NCBI RefSeq assembly: GCF_016809835.1
Contig: NZ_JAFBIL020000004.1
Coordinates: 62,001 to 126,000, forward strand
Direction: 5' to 3'
Length of the DNA: 64,000 nt
Source of the DNA: Massilia soli
GTDB lineage: Bacteria; Pseudomonadota; Gammaproteobacteria; Burkholderiales; Burkholderiaceae_D
Numbering within the stretch: position 1 is the first letter of the stretch; each line of letters begins with the position of its first letter. Positions 8,234 to 16,643 of the stretch are shown piece after piece. Position numbers and translations under genes: made by a program. Below the pieces are notes generated by a model. That model had not been told where the DNA came from and ran no database searches. It saw only the letters and a list, made by a program, of their open reading frames with translations.

Positions 8234-8974
8234 CTACAGCCCGAGTTCAGCCAGGATGGCATCTTTCAAGGTCTGCAGTTCCGGGCTCGACAATTTGCGC
8301 GGATGCGACTGCGGCACCGCGAAACTCGCCTGGATCACGGTCGGCCGTGGTGACAGCACGATAATCCGGTCGGCCAGGTACAGCGCCTCTTCCACATCGT
8401 GCGTAATGAGCAGCACGGTATGCCGCTCTTCCTGCAAAATCCGCAGCAGTTCGGTGCGCATGCGCAGGTTCATCAGCGCGTCGAGTGCCGAGAACGGCTC
8501 ATCCATGTACAGGATCTCGGGCTTTACCACGAGAGCCCGCGCGATCTCCACACGCTTGAGCATGCCGCCTGACAGTTCGCGCGGATAACTGTTCTCGAAC
8601 CCTTTCAGCCCCACCATGGCCGCGTAGTGGTCGGCCAGCGCCGCCTTGTCGCCATGGCCGTCGCCATTCAATCCGAACATCAGGTTTTCCTGCACGGTCA
8701 GCCACGGAAACACCGACCCATGCTGCGAGATCACAATGCCCTTCGGGCTCGGCCGCAGCAATGGCACGCCGTCGATCAGTACCTGCCCCTCGTCGGCCCG
8801 CTCGAAGCCCGACACGATCTTCATCAAGGTCGACTTGCCGCAGCCGGACGGCCCGACAATGGCGACAAACTCGCCATCGGCCACGCTCAGGCTGACGCCG
8901 CCCACCACCGGCAGCGACTGCTTGCCGGACCTGAAGTGCTTCTTGACGCCGCTGACGACGATCTTATCGGCCAT
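8234..8974 (-). CDS. ABC transporter ATP-binding protein (nitrate/sulfonate/taurine family, SsuB/TauB/NrtD-like)
   Basis: A 246-residue ABC ATPase. Walker A is GPSGCGKST (41-49), the signature LSGGM (134-138), Walker B ILYMDEP (154-160), and the switch His is in LLITHD. The Q-loop reads VISQHGSVFPW, as in NrtC/SsuB-type ATPases. It powers import through the permease encoded just upstream (overlap with 8964-9722). It is the last gene of a five-gene minus-strand operon: binding protein, SCO, cupredoxin-like, permease, ATPase. The substrate cannot be read from the sequence. Confidence 0.92.
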   Translation of the reverse strand: MADKIVVSGVKKHFRSGKQSLPVVGGVSLSVADGEFVAIVGPSGCGKSTLMKIVSGFERADEGQVLIDGVPLLRPSPKGIVISQHGSVFPWLTVQENLMFGLNGDGHGDKAALADHYAAMVGLKGFENSYPRELSGGMLKRVEIARALVVKPEILYMDEPFSALDALMNLRMRTELLRILQEERHTVLLITHDVEEALYLADRIIVLSPRPTVIQASFAVPQSHPRKLSSPELQTLKDAILAELGL

Positions 8975-9722
8975 AACGCCACCTTACCGAGTTGAGTCCT
9001 TCGAGCAGGCGCATCAGGCCATCCAGAAGCAGGCCGATCAGGCCGATGATGATCATCCCGGCGATCACCAGGTCGTAGCGGTTGCCGGCGTTGCGCGAGT
9101 CGATGATCAGGTAGCCAAGTCCGGAGCGCGGCGCGATCATCTCGGCCGCCACCACTACCAGCCAGGCAACGCCAAGCGTGATGCGCATGCCGGTCACCAC
9201 TTCGGGCAGCACCGCCGGAATGACAACCCGGCGAAACAGCATGGCGCGCGAGACGCCGAAGTTTTCCGCCGCGTCCAGGTAGCGCCGCTCGATGGTGTGC
9301 ACGCCGGCGGCAGTCTGCACGATCATCGGAAACACCGAGGCGATAAAGATCAGGAAGATAGGCGAGGTGTTGCCAACGCCGAACCAGAGAATCGACAGCG
9401 GAATCCAGGCAATCGGCGAGATCGGCCGCAGTATCTGGAACAAGGGGTTAACGGTGCGGAACACGCCGTCGATGCGCCCCATCCATAAGCCCATCGGCAC
9501 CGCGACCAGCACGGCCACCAGGAAACCGCAGCCTACCCGGAAAAGCGAACTGCCGATGTGATCCCACAGTGTGCCGTCTTCCACCAGCTCGAGCGTGCCG
9601 GTCAGTACTTGCAATGGCGTCGGGAAAATCACGCTAGCGCTTTGCACCACCACGATCCACCAGATGGCCAGCACCGCCGTGATGAGCGCGGCAGGCGCCA
9701 TAACCTGCTTCAATTTTTCCAC
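8964..9722 (-). CDS. ABC transporter permease (SsuC/TauC/NrtB-like)
   Basis: A 252-residue inner-membrane protein with about six hydrophobic segments and the BPD_transp_1 signature around EVVTGMRITLGVAWLVVVAAE, the loop that docks on the ATPase. Start: GTG at 9722, overlapping the end of the cupredoxin-like gene, so the two are translationally coupled; its own end overlaps the ATPase gene. It forms the channel of the importer. The family carries nitrate, sulfonates, taurine, pyrimidine precursors and similar small molecules. Confidence 0.92.
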   Translation of the reverse strand: MEKLKQVMAPAALITAVLAIWWIVVVQSASVIFPTPLQVLTGTLELVEDGTLWDHIGSSLFRVGCGFLVAVLVAVPMGLWMGRIDGVFRTVNPLFQILRPISPIAWIPLSILWFGVGNTSPIFLIFIASVFPMIVQTAAGVHTIERRYLDAAENFGVSRAMLFRRVVIPAVLPEVVTGMRITLGVAWLVVVAAEMIAPRSGLGYLIIDSRNAGNRYDLVIAGMIIIGLIGLLLDGLMRLLEGLNSVRWRYGR

Positions 9723-10168
9723 GAGTGTCCTTTAAATAATTCGCCAAGTGCCGCGAGGCGCCACTTCAAGCGGCCAAGGCCAGGATCGGGGAAAGCCACC
9801 ACCGACACCGTCATCTGGCCGCTCGAATGCGCGGTGCAGGCAAACTGGTTTTCCGACACCTGCTCGAACGGCAGCCGGAAATCCTGGCCGGGCATGATCA
9901 GCACCGGACCGAACTGCTGCGGCACGGTATCGCTGTTGCGCAGCAGGAGCACGTCCTGCACGCCCAGCGTCAATTGCACTACCGACGGCAGGATCTCGAC
10001 CTGGTCGCCCGCCATACGGCGCTCCCAGGTGCCCTTGGGAATCTCAAACAGCAGGTCGCGCGAAGCGGCGTAGGGCGGCGCCAGCGCGGCCCAGGCCAGC
10101 GCCAGCAGCAGGCACAGGGCCACCGCCCATGCCAGTCGATAACGCCGCAAGCTGTGCATCATCGCCAT
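9710..10168 (-). CDS. Membrane-anchored cupredoxin-like protein with an incomplete type-1 copper site
   Basis: A 152-residue protein with a hydrophobic N-terminal segment (about 12-31) and a beta-rich domain. Near its C-terminus C111, H114 and M119 (CTAHSSGQM) have the exact spacing of the Cys-His-Met ligands of plastocyanin-type copper sites. The other usual His, normally in a VPH motif after Asn-x-Asp, is Gln here (SDTVPQQF, Gln84). So it probably folds as a cupredoxin but may bind copper weakly or differently. It sits directly after a SCO copper chaperone and before an ABC permease, which suggests a periplasmic redox or metal role. Confidence in the fold is moderate. Confidence 0.6.
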   Translation of the reverse strand: MAMMHSLRRYRLAWAVALCLLLALAWAALAPPYAASRDLLFEIPKGTWERRMAGDQVEILPSVVQLTLGVQDVLLLRNSDTVPQQFGPVLIMPGQDFRLPFEQVSENQFACTAHSSGQMTVSVVAFPDPGLGRLKWRLAALGELFKGHSWKN

Positions 10169-10753
10169 CTAGTTGCGCAGCAAAAGCTGGACGTCATGGG
10201 CGATGTCCGCCGCTGGCCGGCCGAACGGCATCAGGGCGCGCAGCATGCCGCCCTTGTCGACAAAGTACAGGTAGGACGAGTGCGACATCATGTAGCCGGC
10301 ATCGCTGTCGCCCATGGTGCGCTTGGTGGCCACGATGCCATAGCCCTTCAGCACCGCATCGACCTGGGCCTGGCTGCCGGTAACGCCGATGAACCCGGGG
10401 TCGAAATGGGCGAGGTAACCCTTCAGGCGGGCCAGCGTGTCGCGCGCAGGGTCGACTGTAATGAACACGACCTGCAGCTTTGCCGCATCCGCGCCCAGCA
10501 GCTTGCGCGCCTGCGCCAGCGCCATCAGAGAGACCGGGCAGACTTCGGTGCAATGGGTGTAGCCAAATTCGAGCACCACTACCTTGCCGCGGTACCTGGA
10601 CAGGTCGAATGCGCTGCCGTCGGTCGCCTGCAGGCTGATCGCCGGTGCGGCGCGCGGTGGCTCGAACGCGCCGGACTTCAGCCCGGCAATCGGCGCGGTT
10701 GCGGCGCCGCCGGAGCACATCAGGGCCGCAAGGACGAATATCAATTTAAACAT
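10169..10753 (-). CDS. SCO1/SenC family copper chaperone / thioredoxin-like protein
   Basis: A thioredoxin-fold protein of about 194 residues with an N-terminal signal sequence. The SCO metal site is complete: Cys-x3-Cys in THCTEVCP (about C68 and C72) and the distant His in MMSHSSYLYF (about H158). SCO proteins deliver Cu to the CuA site of cytochrome oxidases or act as thiol reductases in the periplasm. No oxidase gene is nearby; instead it lies in an ABC importer operon beside a cupredoxin-like gene. I chose ATG 10753; GTG at 10762 is an alternative that abuts the preceding stop codon. Confidence 0.9.
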   Translation of the reverse strand: MFKLIFVLAALMCSGGAATAPIAGLKSGAFEPPRAAPAISLQATDGSAFDLSRYRGKVVVLEFGYTHCTEVCPVSLMALAQARKLLGADAAKLQVVFITVDPARDTLARLKGYLAHFDPGFIGVTGSQAQVDAVLKGYGIVATKRTMGDSDAGYMMSHSSYLYFVDKGGMLRALMPFGRPAADIAHDVQLLLRN

Positions 10754-10762
10754 GGGCGGCAC

Positions 10763-11881
10763 TCACAGCGGGATGGCGACAGGTTTCAGGTTCTTCACGA
10801 AGCGCTCGTCGACATAGCGGTCGAAGGCGATTGGGCGCTTCAGGGTTTTCGCCTCCACCGACAGCTTCATCAGGTCGTCGAATTCCGGGCGCAGCATGCG
10901 CAGGTCGCCGTAGGTGACGCGGTCGTGCGGATTGTCCATCACGAAGCGCAGGATCTTCGGGTTCTGATTGAAGAACTTGCGCTGGGCGGCGATCTGGATC
11001 GCCTTCTCGCGGTTGACGGCGCCGGCGTCGAGCCAGCTGCCGGACGCCTGCACGTAGTTCACCAGGTCCTGCACGACCGGCTGCTGGTCGCGGATCAGGT
11101 CCTCGCGTACCGTCAGCACGCAGCAAATGTAGTTGCGCCACTGGTCGCGCGTCATCGCCAGCGGGCGTGCGTAGCCGGCGCGCTGGGCCGCGGCGCCGAA
11201 CGGCTCGCCGGTGCAGTAGGCGTCGATGGTGCGGGTGTACAGCGCAGCCGGCATGTCGGGCGGCGGCATTTCGATGATCTCGATGTCTTTCGCCGTCATG
11301 CCCGCGCTGGCGAGCATTTTGCGAAGGAACAGGTAGTCGACCGCGAAGCGGCTCGGAATGGCGATCAGCTTGCCGCGCAGGTCGCTGAACGAGCGGTAGG
11401 CCGAATTGGTGTGCACCATGATCACCGCGCCGGAGCGGTGGCCGAGCGATACGATCTTCAGCGGAATCTTGTAGTCGACCAGGTCCATCACCAGCGGCGC
11501 CAGCATGTAGGCCGCCTGGATGCGCCCGGTCATCAGCGATTCCTTGATCTCCGCCCAGCCGCTGTACTTCGCGTACTCGAAGCCGACCGGCTGGCCGCCG
11601 CCCTTGACCAGCGCTGTTGCCTTGGCCACGCAGGCAACCGGGAGCGTCAGGTTGCAGGTCACCGGCAGCCCGCCAACCACCAGCGGCGCTGGCGCCGCGC
11701 CACGCGCCAGCGACGGCACAGCCAGAGGCAGCGTGGCGGCGAGTGCAGCGCGCATGACCTGGCGCCGGCGCAGCAGGCCGGATTGAGAGTTGGAGGAATT
11801 GATAGTACGCCTGCCCGATGGATGTGAGTCGATGACCGTACGGCAACAAAAAAAGGATTGTACAGCGGAGTTGACGGTCAT
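10763..11881 (-). CDS. ABC transporter substrate-binding protein (NrtA/CmpA/SsuA-like)
   Basis: A periplasmic binding protein of about 372 residues of the NMT1/NrtA type. The N-terminus has a Tat-like signal (LLRRRQVMRAALAATLP, then ending near SLARGAA). The mature part contains features of nitrate/bicarbonate-type binding proteins, such as GLPVTCNLTLP at the start and the central AALYTRTIDAYCTGEPF. It captures the ligand for the permease and ATPase encoded downstream. The start is uncertain: ATG 11881 has no good ribosome-binding site, and the frame is open further upstream into the neighbouring PEP-CTERM gene. First gene of the operon. Confidence 0.88.
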   Translation of the reverse strand: MTVNSAVQSFFCCRTVIDSHPSGRRTINSSNSQSGLLRRRQVMRAALAATLPLAVPSLARGAAPAPLVVGGLPVTCNLTLPVACVAKATALVKGGGQPVGFEYAKYSGWAEIKESLMTGRIQAAYMLAPLVMDLVDYKIPLKIVSLGHRSGAVIMVHTNSAYRSFSDLRGKLIAIPSRFAVDYLFLRKMLASAGMTAKDIEIIEMPPPDMPAALYTRTIDAYCTGEPFGAAAQRAGYARPLAMTRDQWRNYICCVLTVREDLIRDQQPVVQDLVNYVQASGSWLDAGAVNREKAIQIAAQRKFFNQNPKILRFVMDNPHDRVTYGDLRMLRPEFDDLMKLSVEAKTLKRPIAFDRYVDERFVKNLKPVAIPL

Positions 11882-12002
11882 GGCCGTCGTCTTTTTTGAC
11901 AGTGTCGATAAAAAATAGCTTGCAGTGAGCCCAACGCCTTGATTGCGAAGTCCTTTTCTGACGGGCATGTTTCGTGCAGTATTTGAACTGTTAATACATT
12001 TC

Positions 12003-12599
12003 ATGGATACGAACATGCGCTACCTGACTGCTGCTTGTCTTTTGTGGGCTTTTTCCGGCATCGCCTCGGCGGGTGTCGTCTACCAGTGGCAGACAACCGA
12101 GGTCTCTCCCACGATCCAGTCGGCGGTCGGCCGGATCGAGATCACCAGGCAGGCCCAGGCCGACAAGGGCGGCAGCTACAGCGCGCCGGCCAACTGCGAG
12201 TTCGATGACCCCGATTGTGTGAATGGCGATCCGGGCAGCCCGGTCCTGAAATTCGCATTCCGCGCCAATGCACCCGCACCGACGCCGGCGGACATCAACT
12301 TCGACCTGGTCAGCGGCACCGGCCTGCACACGCCGGTCAGCGACTGGTTCATCGCCGACTTCACGATCAGCGGCCGCGTCCTCACGCTGAACGCGTTCGC
12401 CAATAGCGGCGCCACCACCCTGTTCATGGATAACAACCTGATCTCATGGTTCAGCAGCGATACGTCCTACTTCGGCGCCGACTGCGAATACGACTGCGGC
12501 GGCGCGAGCGGGCAATGGGTGCAGGTGCCGGAACCAGGGCCGCTGGCCCTGCTCGGCATTGGCCTTGTCGCCGCGCTGTTCGCCCGCCGCCGCCTCTAG
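12003..12599 (+). CDS. PEP-CTERM sorting-domain protein
   Basis: A secreted protein of 198 residues: signal peptide (about 1-24), a beta-rich middle part with paired Cys residues (CEFDDPDC, CEYDC), and a C-terminal sorting signal VPEPGPLALLGIGLVAALFA followed by three Arg. PEP-CTERM signals are cut by the exosortase EpsH/XrtA and usually mark surface or matrix proteins. No exosortase gene is in the window. Start may be ATG 12003 or ATG 12015; neither has a clear ribosome-binding site. It converges on the cyanophycinase gene with a four-base overlap. The central domain is not recognised. Confidence 0.85.
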   Translation: MDTNMRYLTAACLLWAFSGIASAGVVYQWQTTEVSPTIQSAVGRIEITRQAQADKGGSYSAPANCEFDDPDCVNGDPGSPVLKFAFRANAPAPTPADINFDLVSGTGLHTPVSDWFIADFTISGRVLTLNAFANSGATTLFMDNNLISWFSSDTSYFGADCEYDCGGASGQWVQVPEPGPLALLGIGLVAALFARRRL

Positions 12600-13810
12600 C
12601 GATAGTCGTACTGCGGCCAGCCGAGCGCGATCGGGCGCACGTCGAGCCGCAGGCGGTACACCGAATACGCTTCCGATGTCGCCGACGCATAGCCGATGGT
12701 GTCGGCGGTACGGCTGAAGCGGAACTCGAAGCCCGCCTTGCCCGCGGCGGCTGGCGGGCCGCCAAAGGCCAGGCCCAGCGCCTGCGTCTGGTCGCTGTCG
12801 ACCAGTTTCGCCATCACGTCCACCACCGTCGTATTGCCAAGGATGTCCGCCGTGTACACCGCGCCGAAATTGGCAGGGCGCGCGGGATCGACCTTGCCGT
12901 CGGCCTTGTCGCCGGACGGCAGCAAAGCGCCGCTGGCGAGGTCGAGCCGGTCGCCATGATCGAGGTAGCTGATGGCGACGTTCGATACGTTGAAGGCTGT
13001 TTGCTGCCTGTCGACGGTCGCGCGCGCCAGGTCGAGCAGCAGCGCGCCCTTGTAGCCGATCACTTCCAGCTGCCGGTCCGGCCCCACGACCGCAGCGGTG
13101 TTCTCGTCGATGCCGAGCCCCAGCCGGTAGCCCTTCTTGACCATCACCGGCAGCATCCGCGCAAAACGGCCGCGGATCAGCAGGTGCTGATCGATGAACA
13201 GCTCGTTGCCGACAAAGCCCAGCCCGGGCGCGATCTCGCGGCCATCTTCAACGCCGTTTTGCAAGGTGGCCAGTACCGAACCGGCTTCGTAGAACATGGT
13301 GCTGCTCATGATCGCTGCGCCCGCGCTGGTGCCGGCGATCACGCCGCCGCGCCGGTACATTTCCCACACCGCGTCGAGCACCAGCGAGTTGCTGCCATCG
13401 GGGTTGCGCAGCGCTTGCGTGATGCGGCCCTGGTCGCCGCCGCTGAAATAGACGCCGCCGGCCGACCGCACCGCCGCAGCGAGCGCTGGATCGTTGGCGG
13501 CTTTGCGCACGTCGCCCGGCAGGCGCGGCGCTACCGGCAGCACGAACGCGGCCGCGCCGTAACGGCTCAGGGTCTGCACCAGCTGCTTGCCCGACCTTTC
13601 CGGGTTGCCCGCCGCCGCAGGGATGACCGCGATGCGCGCGCCCTGCCCGCCCGCCAGCGCGACGATGCGCTGCCACACCACCGCGTTATCGGCGCGCAGC
13701 GCGCCGCCGGCGATCACCAATGATCCCTTGGCGGCGGCTTGGGCACTGACGGCCACAAGCAGCAGGAAAAAGCCGGCCAGCCTGCCCAGCATGAAGGAAT
13801 AATGACGCAT
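12596..13810 (-). CDS. cphE: Exported cyanophycinase (peptidase S51, CphE-like)
   Basis: A 404-residue protein with a cleavable signal peptide (MLGRLAGFFLLLVAVSAQA region), so it acts outside the cytoplasm. The S51 fold is shown by YFSGGDQGRI (about 122-131) and the nucleophile motif GTSAGAA (Ser162), and by GLGIDENTA. Cyanophycinases cut the storage polymer multi-L-arginyl-poly-L-aspartate into beta-Asp-Arg dipeptides. The C-terminal 130 residues are an extra domain seen in secreted types. Start: ATG 13810 with GGAG nearby. It lies downstream of a TonB receptor gene, behind a terminator-like hairpin, in a locus that looks dedicated to using external cyanophycin. Confidence 0.9.
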   Translation of the reverse strand: MRHYSFMLGRLAGFFLLLVAVSAQAAAKGSLVIAGGALRADNAVVWQRIVALAGGQGARIAVIPAAAGNPERSGKQLVQTLSRYGAAAFVLPVAPRLPGDVRKAANDPALAAAVRSAGGVYFSGGDQGRITQALRNPDGSNSLVLDAVWEMYRRGGVIAGTSAGAAIMSSTMFYEAGSVLATLQNGVEDGREIAPGLGFVGNELFIDQHLLIRGRFARMLPVMVKKGYRLGLGIDENTAAVVGPDRQLEVIGYKGALLLDLARATVDRQQTAFNVSNVAISYLDHGDRLDLASGALLPSGDKADGKVDPARPANFGAVYTADILGNTTVVDVMAKLVDSDQTQALGLAFGGPPAAAGKAGFEFRFSRTADTIGYASATSEAYSVYRLRLDVRPIALGWPQYDYR

Positions 13811-13821
13811 ACAAGCTCCAT

Positions 13822-13856
13822 GAAAAATGGGGCAGGCCATCACAGCCTGCCCCATT
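13822..13856 (-). terminator. Terminator or attenuator between the TonB receptor and cyanophycinase genes
   Basis: A perfect 12-bp stem (13826-13837 with 13845-13856, loop of seven) is followed on the minus strand by a run of five T. It lies after the TonB receptor stop and just before the ribosome-binding site of the cyanophycinase gene, so it could set a lower level of the second gene by partial readthrough. Confidence 0.75.
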
Positions 13857-13873
13857 CGTTGGTTCACCAGGTT

Positions 13874-16621
13874 TTACCGGAACGAATAATTTACGCTAGC
13901 AAATGCGCTGCGGCCGCGCGGGTCCGTGTACGTTGGATCATATCCTGCCAGGAAGTAATACGCCTGGTTGGAAAACGGCGGCGCCGTGTCGGCCAGGTTC
14001 AGTACGCCGGCGCGCAGTTTCAGCTGCTTGGTGATGGCGTAGCTGCCGGTCAGGTCCCACAGCGAGTAGGCCTTGACCTTGCGCGACGGCAGCAAGGTGT
14101 TGGCGACCGGGTCGTAGGTGGTGTTCTGGTCGGTGTAGCCGGACGAGTATTGGTTCGCCAGGGTCAGGCTGACCGGACCGGCATCCCAGTCGAAGCTGAT
14201 GCGATGGCGCCATTTCTGGATCACCTGGTCGTTCAGGAACAGGCCCAGGTTGCTGCGCGCCGTTTCGAGCGGGCCGAACTGGCGGTCGTACTTCAGCACC
14301 CGGGTGCCGGTCATGCTGACGCCGAAGCGGCCAGCGCCGGTGCGGGCGCCGCGGTAATCGACGCCGATGTCGATACCCGAGGTCTCCAGCCGGCCCTGGT
14401 TTTCCTTCTGCAGCAGGATATTGCTGATGTAGCCGTCACCATCGCGCTGGATGTAGGTGCCGTTGTACTTGGACGGATTGTCGACGATGATCTGCTCGCC
14501 CAGCGTGCTGATGACATCGGTCTTGCGAATGCTCCAGTAGTCCAGCGTCAGGTTGGTCTGCTTGCTCGCTTCGAATACCGCGCCGAGCGAAAACTGGCGC
14601 GATTTTTCCGGCTTCAGGTCGGGGTTGGAACGGCGCTCGACCGGATACTGGTCGGTACAGCCGTCGATCGTGTCCAGCCCGGTCGAGACGCACTGCGGAT
14701 CGGTCAGGAAGCTGGCCGCGCTGCCGAAGGTGGTCGGGCGCTTCAGGTCCGACAGCGATGGCGCGCGGAAGCCGGTGCCGGCCGAGCCGCGCAGCACCAG
14801 CGCCTTCACAGGCTGCCAGCGCACGCCGATCTTTGGATTCGTGGTCGAGCCAACTTCGCTGTAGCGGTCGTGGCGCAGCGCTGCCTGCAGTTCGAGTTCC
14901 TTGGTCAGCGGCGCGTTGATCTCGGTGAACACCGAGGTCACGCGGCGGCTGTCGTCGGTGGCGCGCAGGTCGACCGGGTCGCCCGCTGCCAGGCCCGAGT
15001 CGCGGTCGCCGGCGATGTTATTCGACAGCAGCAGCGCCGACGGGGTGAAGGTCATGTGCTCGCGGCGCGCTTCGGCGCCGACCGCAATCGCCAGGTCGCC
15101 GCCGGCCAGGGTCATCAAGGACTTCGACATCTTGCCGTCGATCGAGGTCGACACGCCTTTCGACTTGCGCGCTTCATCATTGACCTTGATGCCGTTGATC
15201 AGGTCCTGGCCGGCGCTTGACGATGGGCCAAACGGATTGATGGCGCCCGAGCGGACACCCGCGTCGAACTGGTCGAACAAGACGTAGCCATCGACATACT
15301 TGTCGACCGCGCGGTTCTCGGCGCGGGCCACGCCGACGTCGTAGTCCCAGCCGGCGACGATGCCGTTGGCGCCCAACACCAGGCGCTGCGCGGTGCTGGT
15401 CACTTCATTGGTGCGGTTGCCCGCTTCCGTCATGCGGTAGCGGATACCGCTGAAGGTGGTTGGCAGGCCTGGCGCCGACAGCGCGGCGCGGTAAGGCTGC
15501 GGCAGCAGCGCCACCGGCAGGTTGCGGATGCGCTGCGGGTTCGGGCTGAGCACGTAGCGGCTCTCGGCGCGCGACTGCACCAGCTCGGCGAAGACCTGGG
15601 TGTCCGGGTTGACCTGGAATGTGGCGCGGCCGACGAAGCCGATCTTGCTCGCTTCCGGATACAGCTCGGTGTCTTCCATGTAGTCGTAGCTGCAGCCAAG
15701 CGGGCCGCCCGGGCCCTGCGGCGCGTAGACGGTGGCGGGCGGATTGCAGTTCGGCGCCGACGGGTTGATGCGGGTGCGGGTGGTCCCGGCCGGCAGCACG
15801 CCGGCCGCGATCAGCGCATTGCGCTGGGCGCTGGAGATGTCGATATTGGCCGGGAAGGTATTGCTCGACATGAGCGCCGGCAGCGTGGTCGCCAGCGGGC
15901 GCTCCTTGATGAAGTCGCGCTGGGTCGAACGCAGCGATCCGAGCTTCTGCACGTCGAGCGCGCCGAACACGTTGAAGCCATCGGTGCTCAGGCTGCCGTG
16001 GCCGGCGCTGATGCTGGCGGTCTTCTTGCCGGCGCCGCCGTGCTGGGTGCCCGCCACCGAGGCGTTCATGTCGACGCCGGTGTAGTCCTTGCGGGTGATG
16101 AAGTTGATCACGCCGCCGATCGCATCGGTGCCGTAGATCGCCGAGGCGCCGTCCTTGAGGATCTCGACCCGCGCGATGGCGCCGGCCGGGATGTTGTTCA
16201 GGTCGACGCCCGCGTTGTCGCCGGGCGAAGCGAAGTTGGCCAGGCGGCGGCCATTGAGCAGCACCAGCGTGGACGACACGCCGATTCCGCGCAGGTTGGC
16301 GCCGTTGAAGCCGCGCTGGCCCGAGGTGCCGTCGGTGATGCTGGCGCCGTCCGACAGCGGCGCGGTGTTGGCGCTGATGTTCTTGAGCAGTTCGGCGGCG
16401 GTGGTGACGCCGCTCTTGTCGATGTCCTCGCGGCGCAGCACCTGCACCGGCAGCGCGGTCTCGGCGTCGATCCGCTTGATCGATGATCCGGTGATCTCGA
16501 CCCGCTGGATTTTTTCGTCCGCCTGCTGCGCCAGTGCCGGCTGCGCGCCAACTGCGAATGCGCCTGCCAGCGCGAGGGCCAATGCCGTGTGTGCCGGCAG
16601 TGTGGTGGTGTGCTGTCTCAT
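13874..16621 (-). CDS. TonB-dependent outer-membrane receptor, probably for cyanophycin products
   Basis: A 915-residue outer-membrane receptor: signal peptide (to about residue 31), TonB-box and plug domain (about 40-175, with ALPVQVLRREDIDKSG and VEILKDGASAIYGTDAIGGV), then a long beta-barrel ending in an aromatic strand (ASVNYSFR). Such receptors use TonB energy to import compounds too large for porins. Its genes for cyanophycinase (downstream), RpiR regulator (upstream) and the divergent hydrolase and permease suggest that it takes up cyanophycin fragments; this substrate is inferred. The similar subclass that begins GSSIKRIDAETALPVQV is common for peptides and sugars in Burkholderiales and Xanthomonadales. 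Confidence 0.93.
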   Translation of the reverse strand: MRQHTTTLPAHTALALALAGAFAVGAQPALAQQADEKIQRVEITGSSIKRIDAETALPVQVLRREDIDKSGVTTAAELLKNISANTAPLSDGASITDGTSGQRGFNGANLRGIGVSSTLVLLNGRRLANFASPGDNAGVDLNNIPAGAIARVEILKDGASAIYGTDAIGGVINFITRKDYTGVDMNASVAGTQHGGAGKKTASISAGHGSLSTDGFNVFGALDVQKLGSLRSTQRDFIKERPLATTLPALMSSNTFPANIDISSAQRNALIAAGVLPAGTTRTRINPSAPNCNPPATVYAPQGPGGPLGCSYDYMEDTELYPEASKIGFVGRATFQVNPDTQVFAELVQSRAESRYVLSPNPQRIRNLPVALLPQPYRAALSAPGLPTTFSGIRYRMTEAGNRTNEVTSTAQRLVLGANGIVAGWDYDVGVARAENRAVDKYVDGYVLFDQFDAGVRSGAINPFGPSSSAGQDLINGIKVNDEARKSKGVSTSIDGKMSKSLMTLAGGDLAIAVGAEARREHMTFTPSALLLSNNIAGDRDSGLAAGDPVDLRATDDSRRVTSVFTEINAPLTKELELQAALRHDRYSEVGSTTNPKIGVRWQPVKALVLRGSAGTGFRAPSLSDLKRPTTFGSAASFLTDPQCVSTGLDTIDGCTDQYPVERRSNPDLKPEKSRQFSLGAVFEASKQTNLTLDYWSIRKTDVISTLGEQIIVDNPSKYNGTYIQRDGDGYISNILLQKENQGRLETSGIDIGVDYRGARTGAGRFGVSMTGTRVLKYDRQFGPLETARSNLGLFLNDQVIQKWRHRISFDWDAGPVSLTLANQYSSGYTDQNTTYDPVANTLLPSRKVKAYSLWDLTGSYAITKQLKLRAGVLNLADTAPPFSNQAYYFLAGYDPTYTDPRGRSAFASVNYSFR

Positions 16622-16643
16622 CTATCCTGCTCCCTTGAGTGAA

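Noticed and set aside
9827-11827. Long plus-strand open frame opposite the ABC/SCO operon
   Set aside because: Antisense of clear genes in high-GC DNA; residues are His/Arg/Gln-rich as expected from a shadow frame.
13739-15220. Long plus-strand open frame opposite the TonB receptor gene
   Set aside because: Explained by codon bias of the receptor gene read in reverse.
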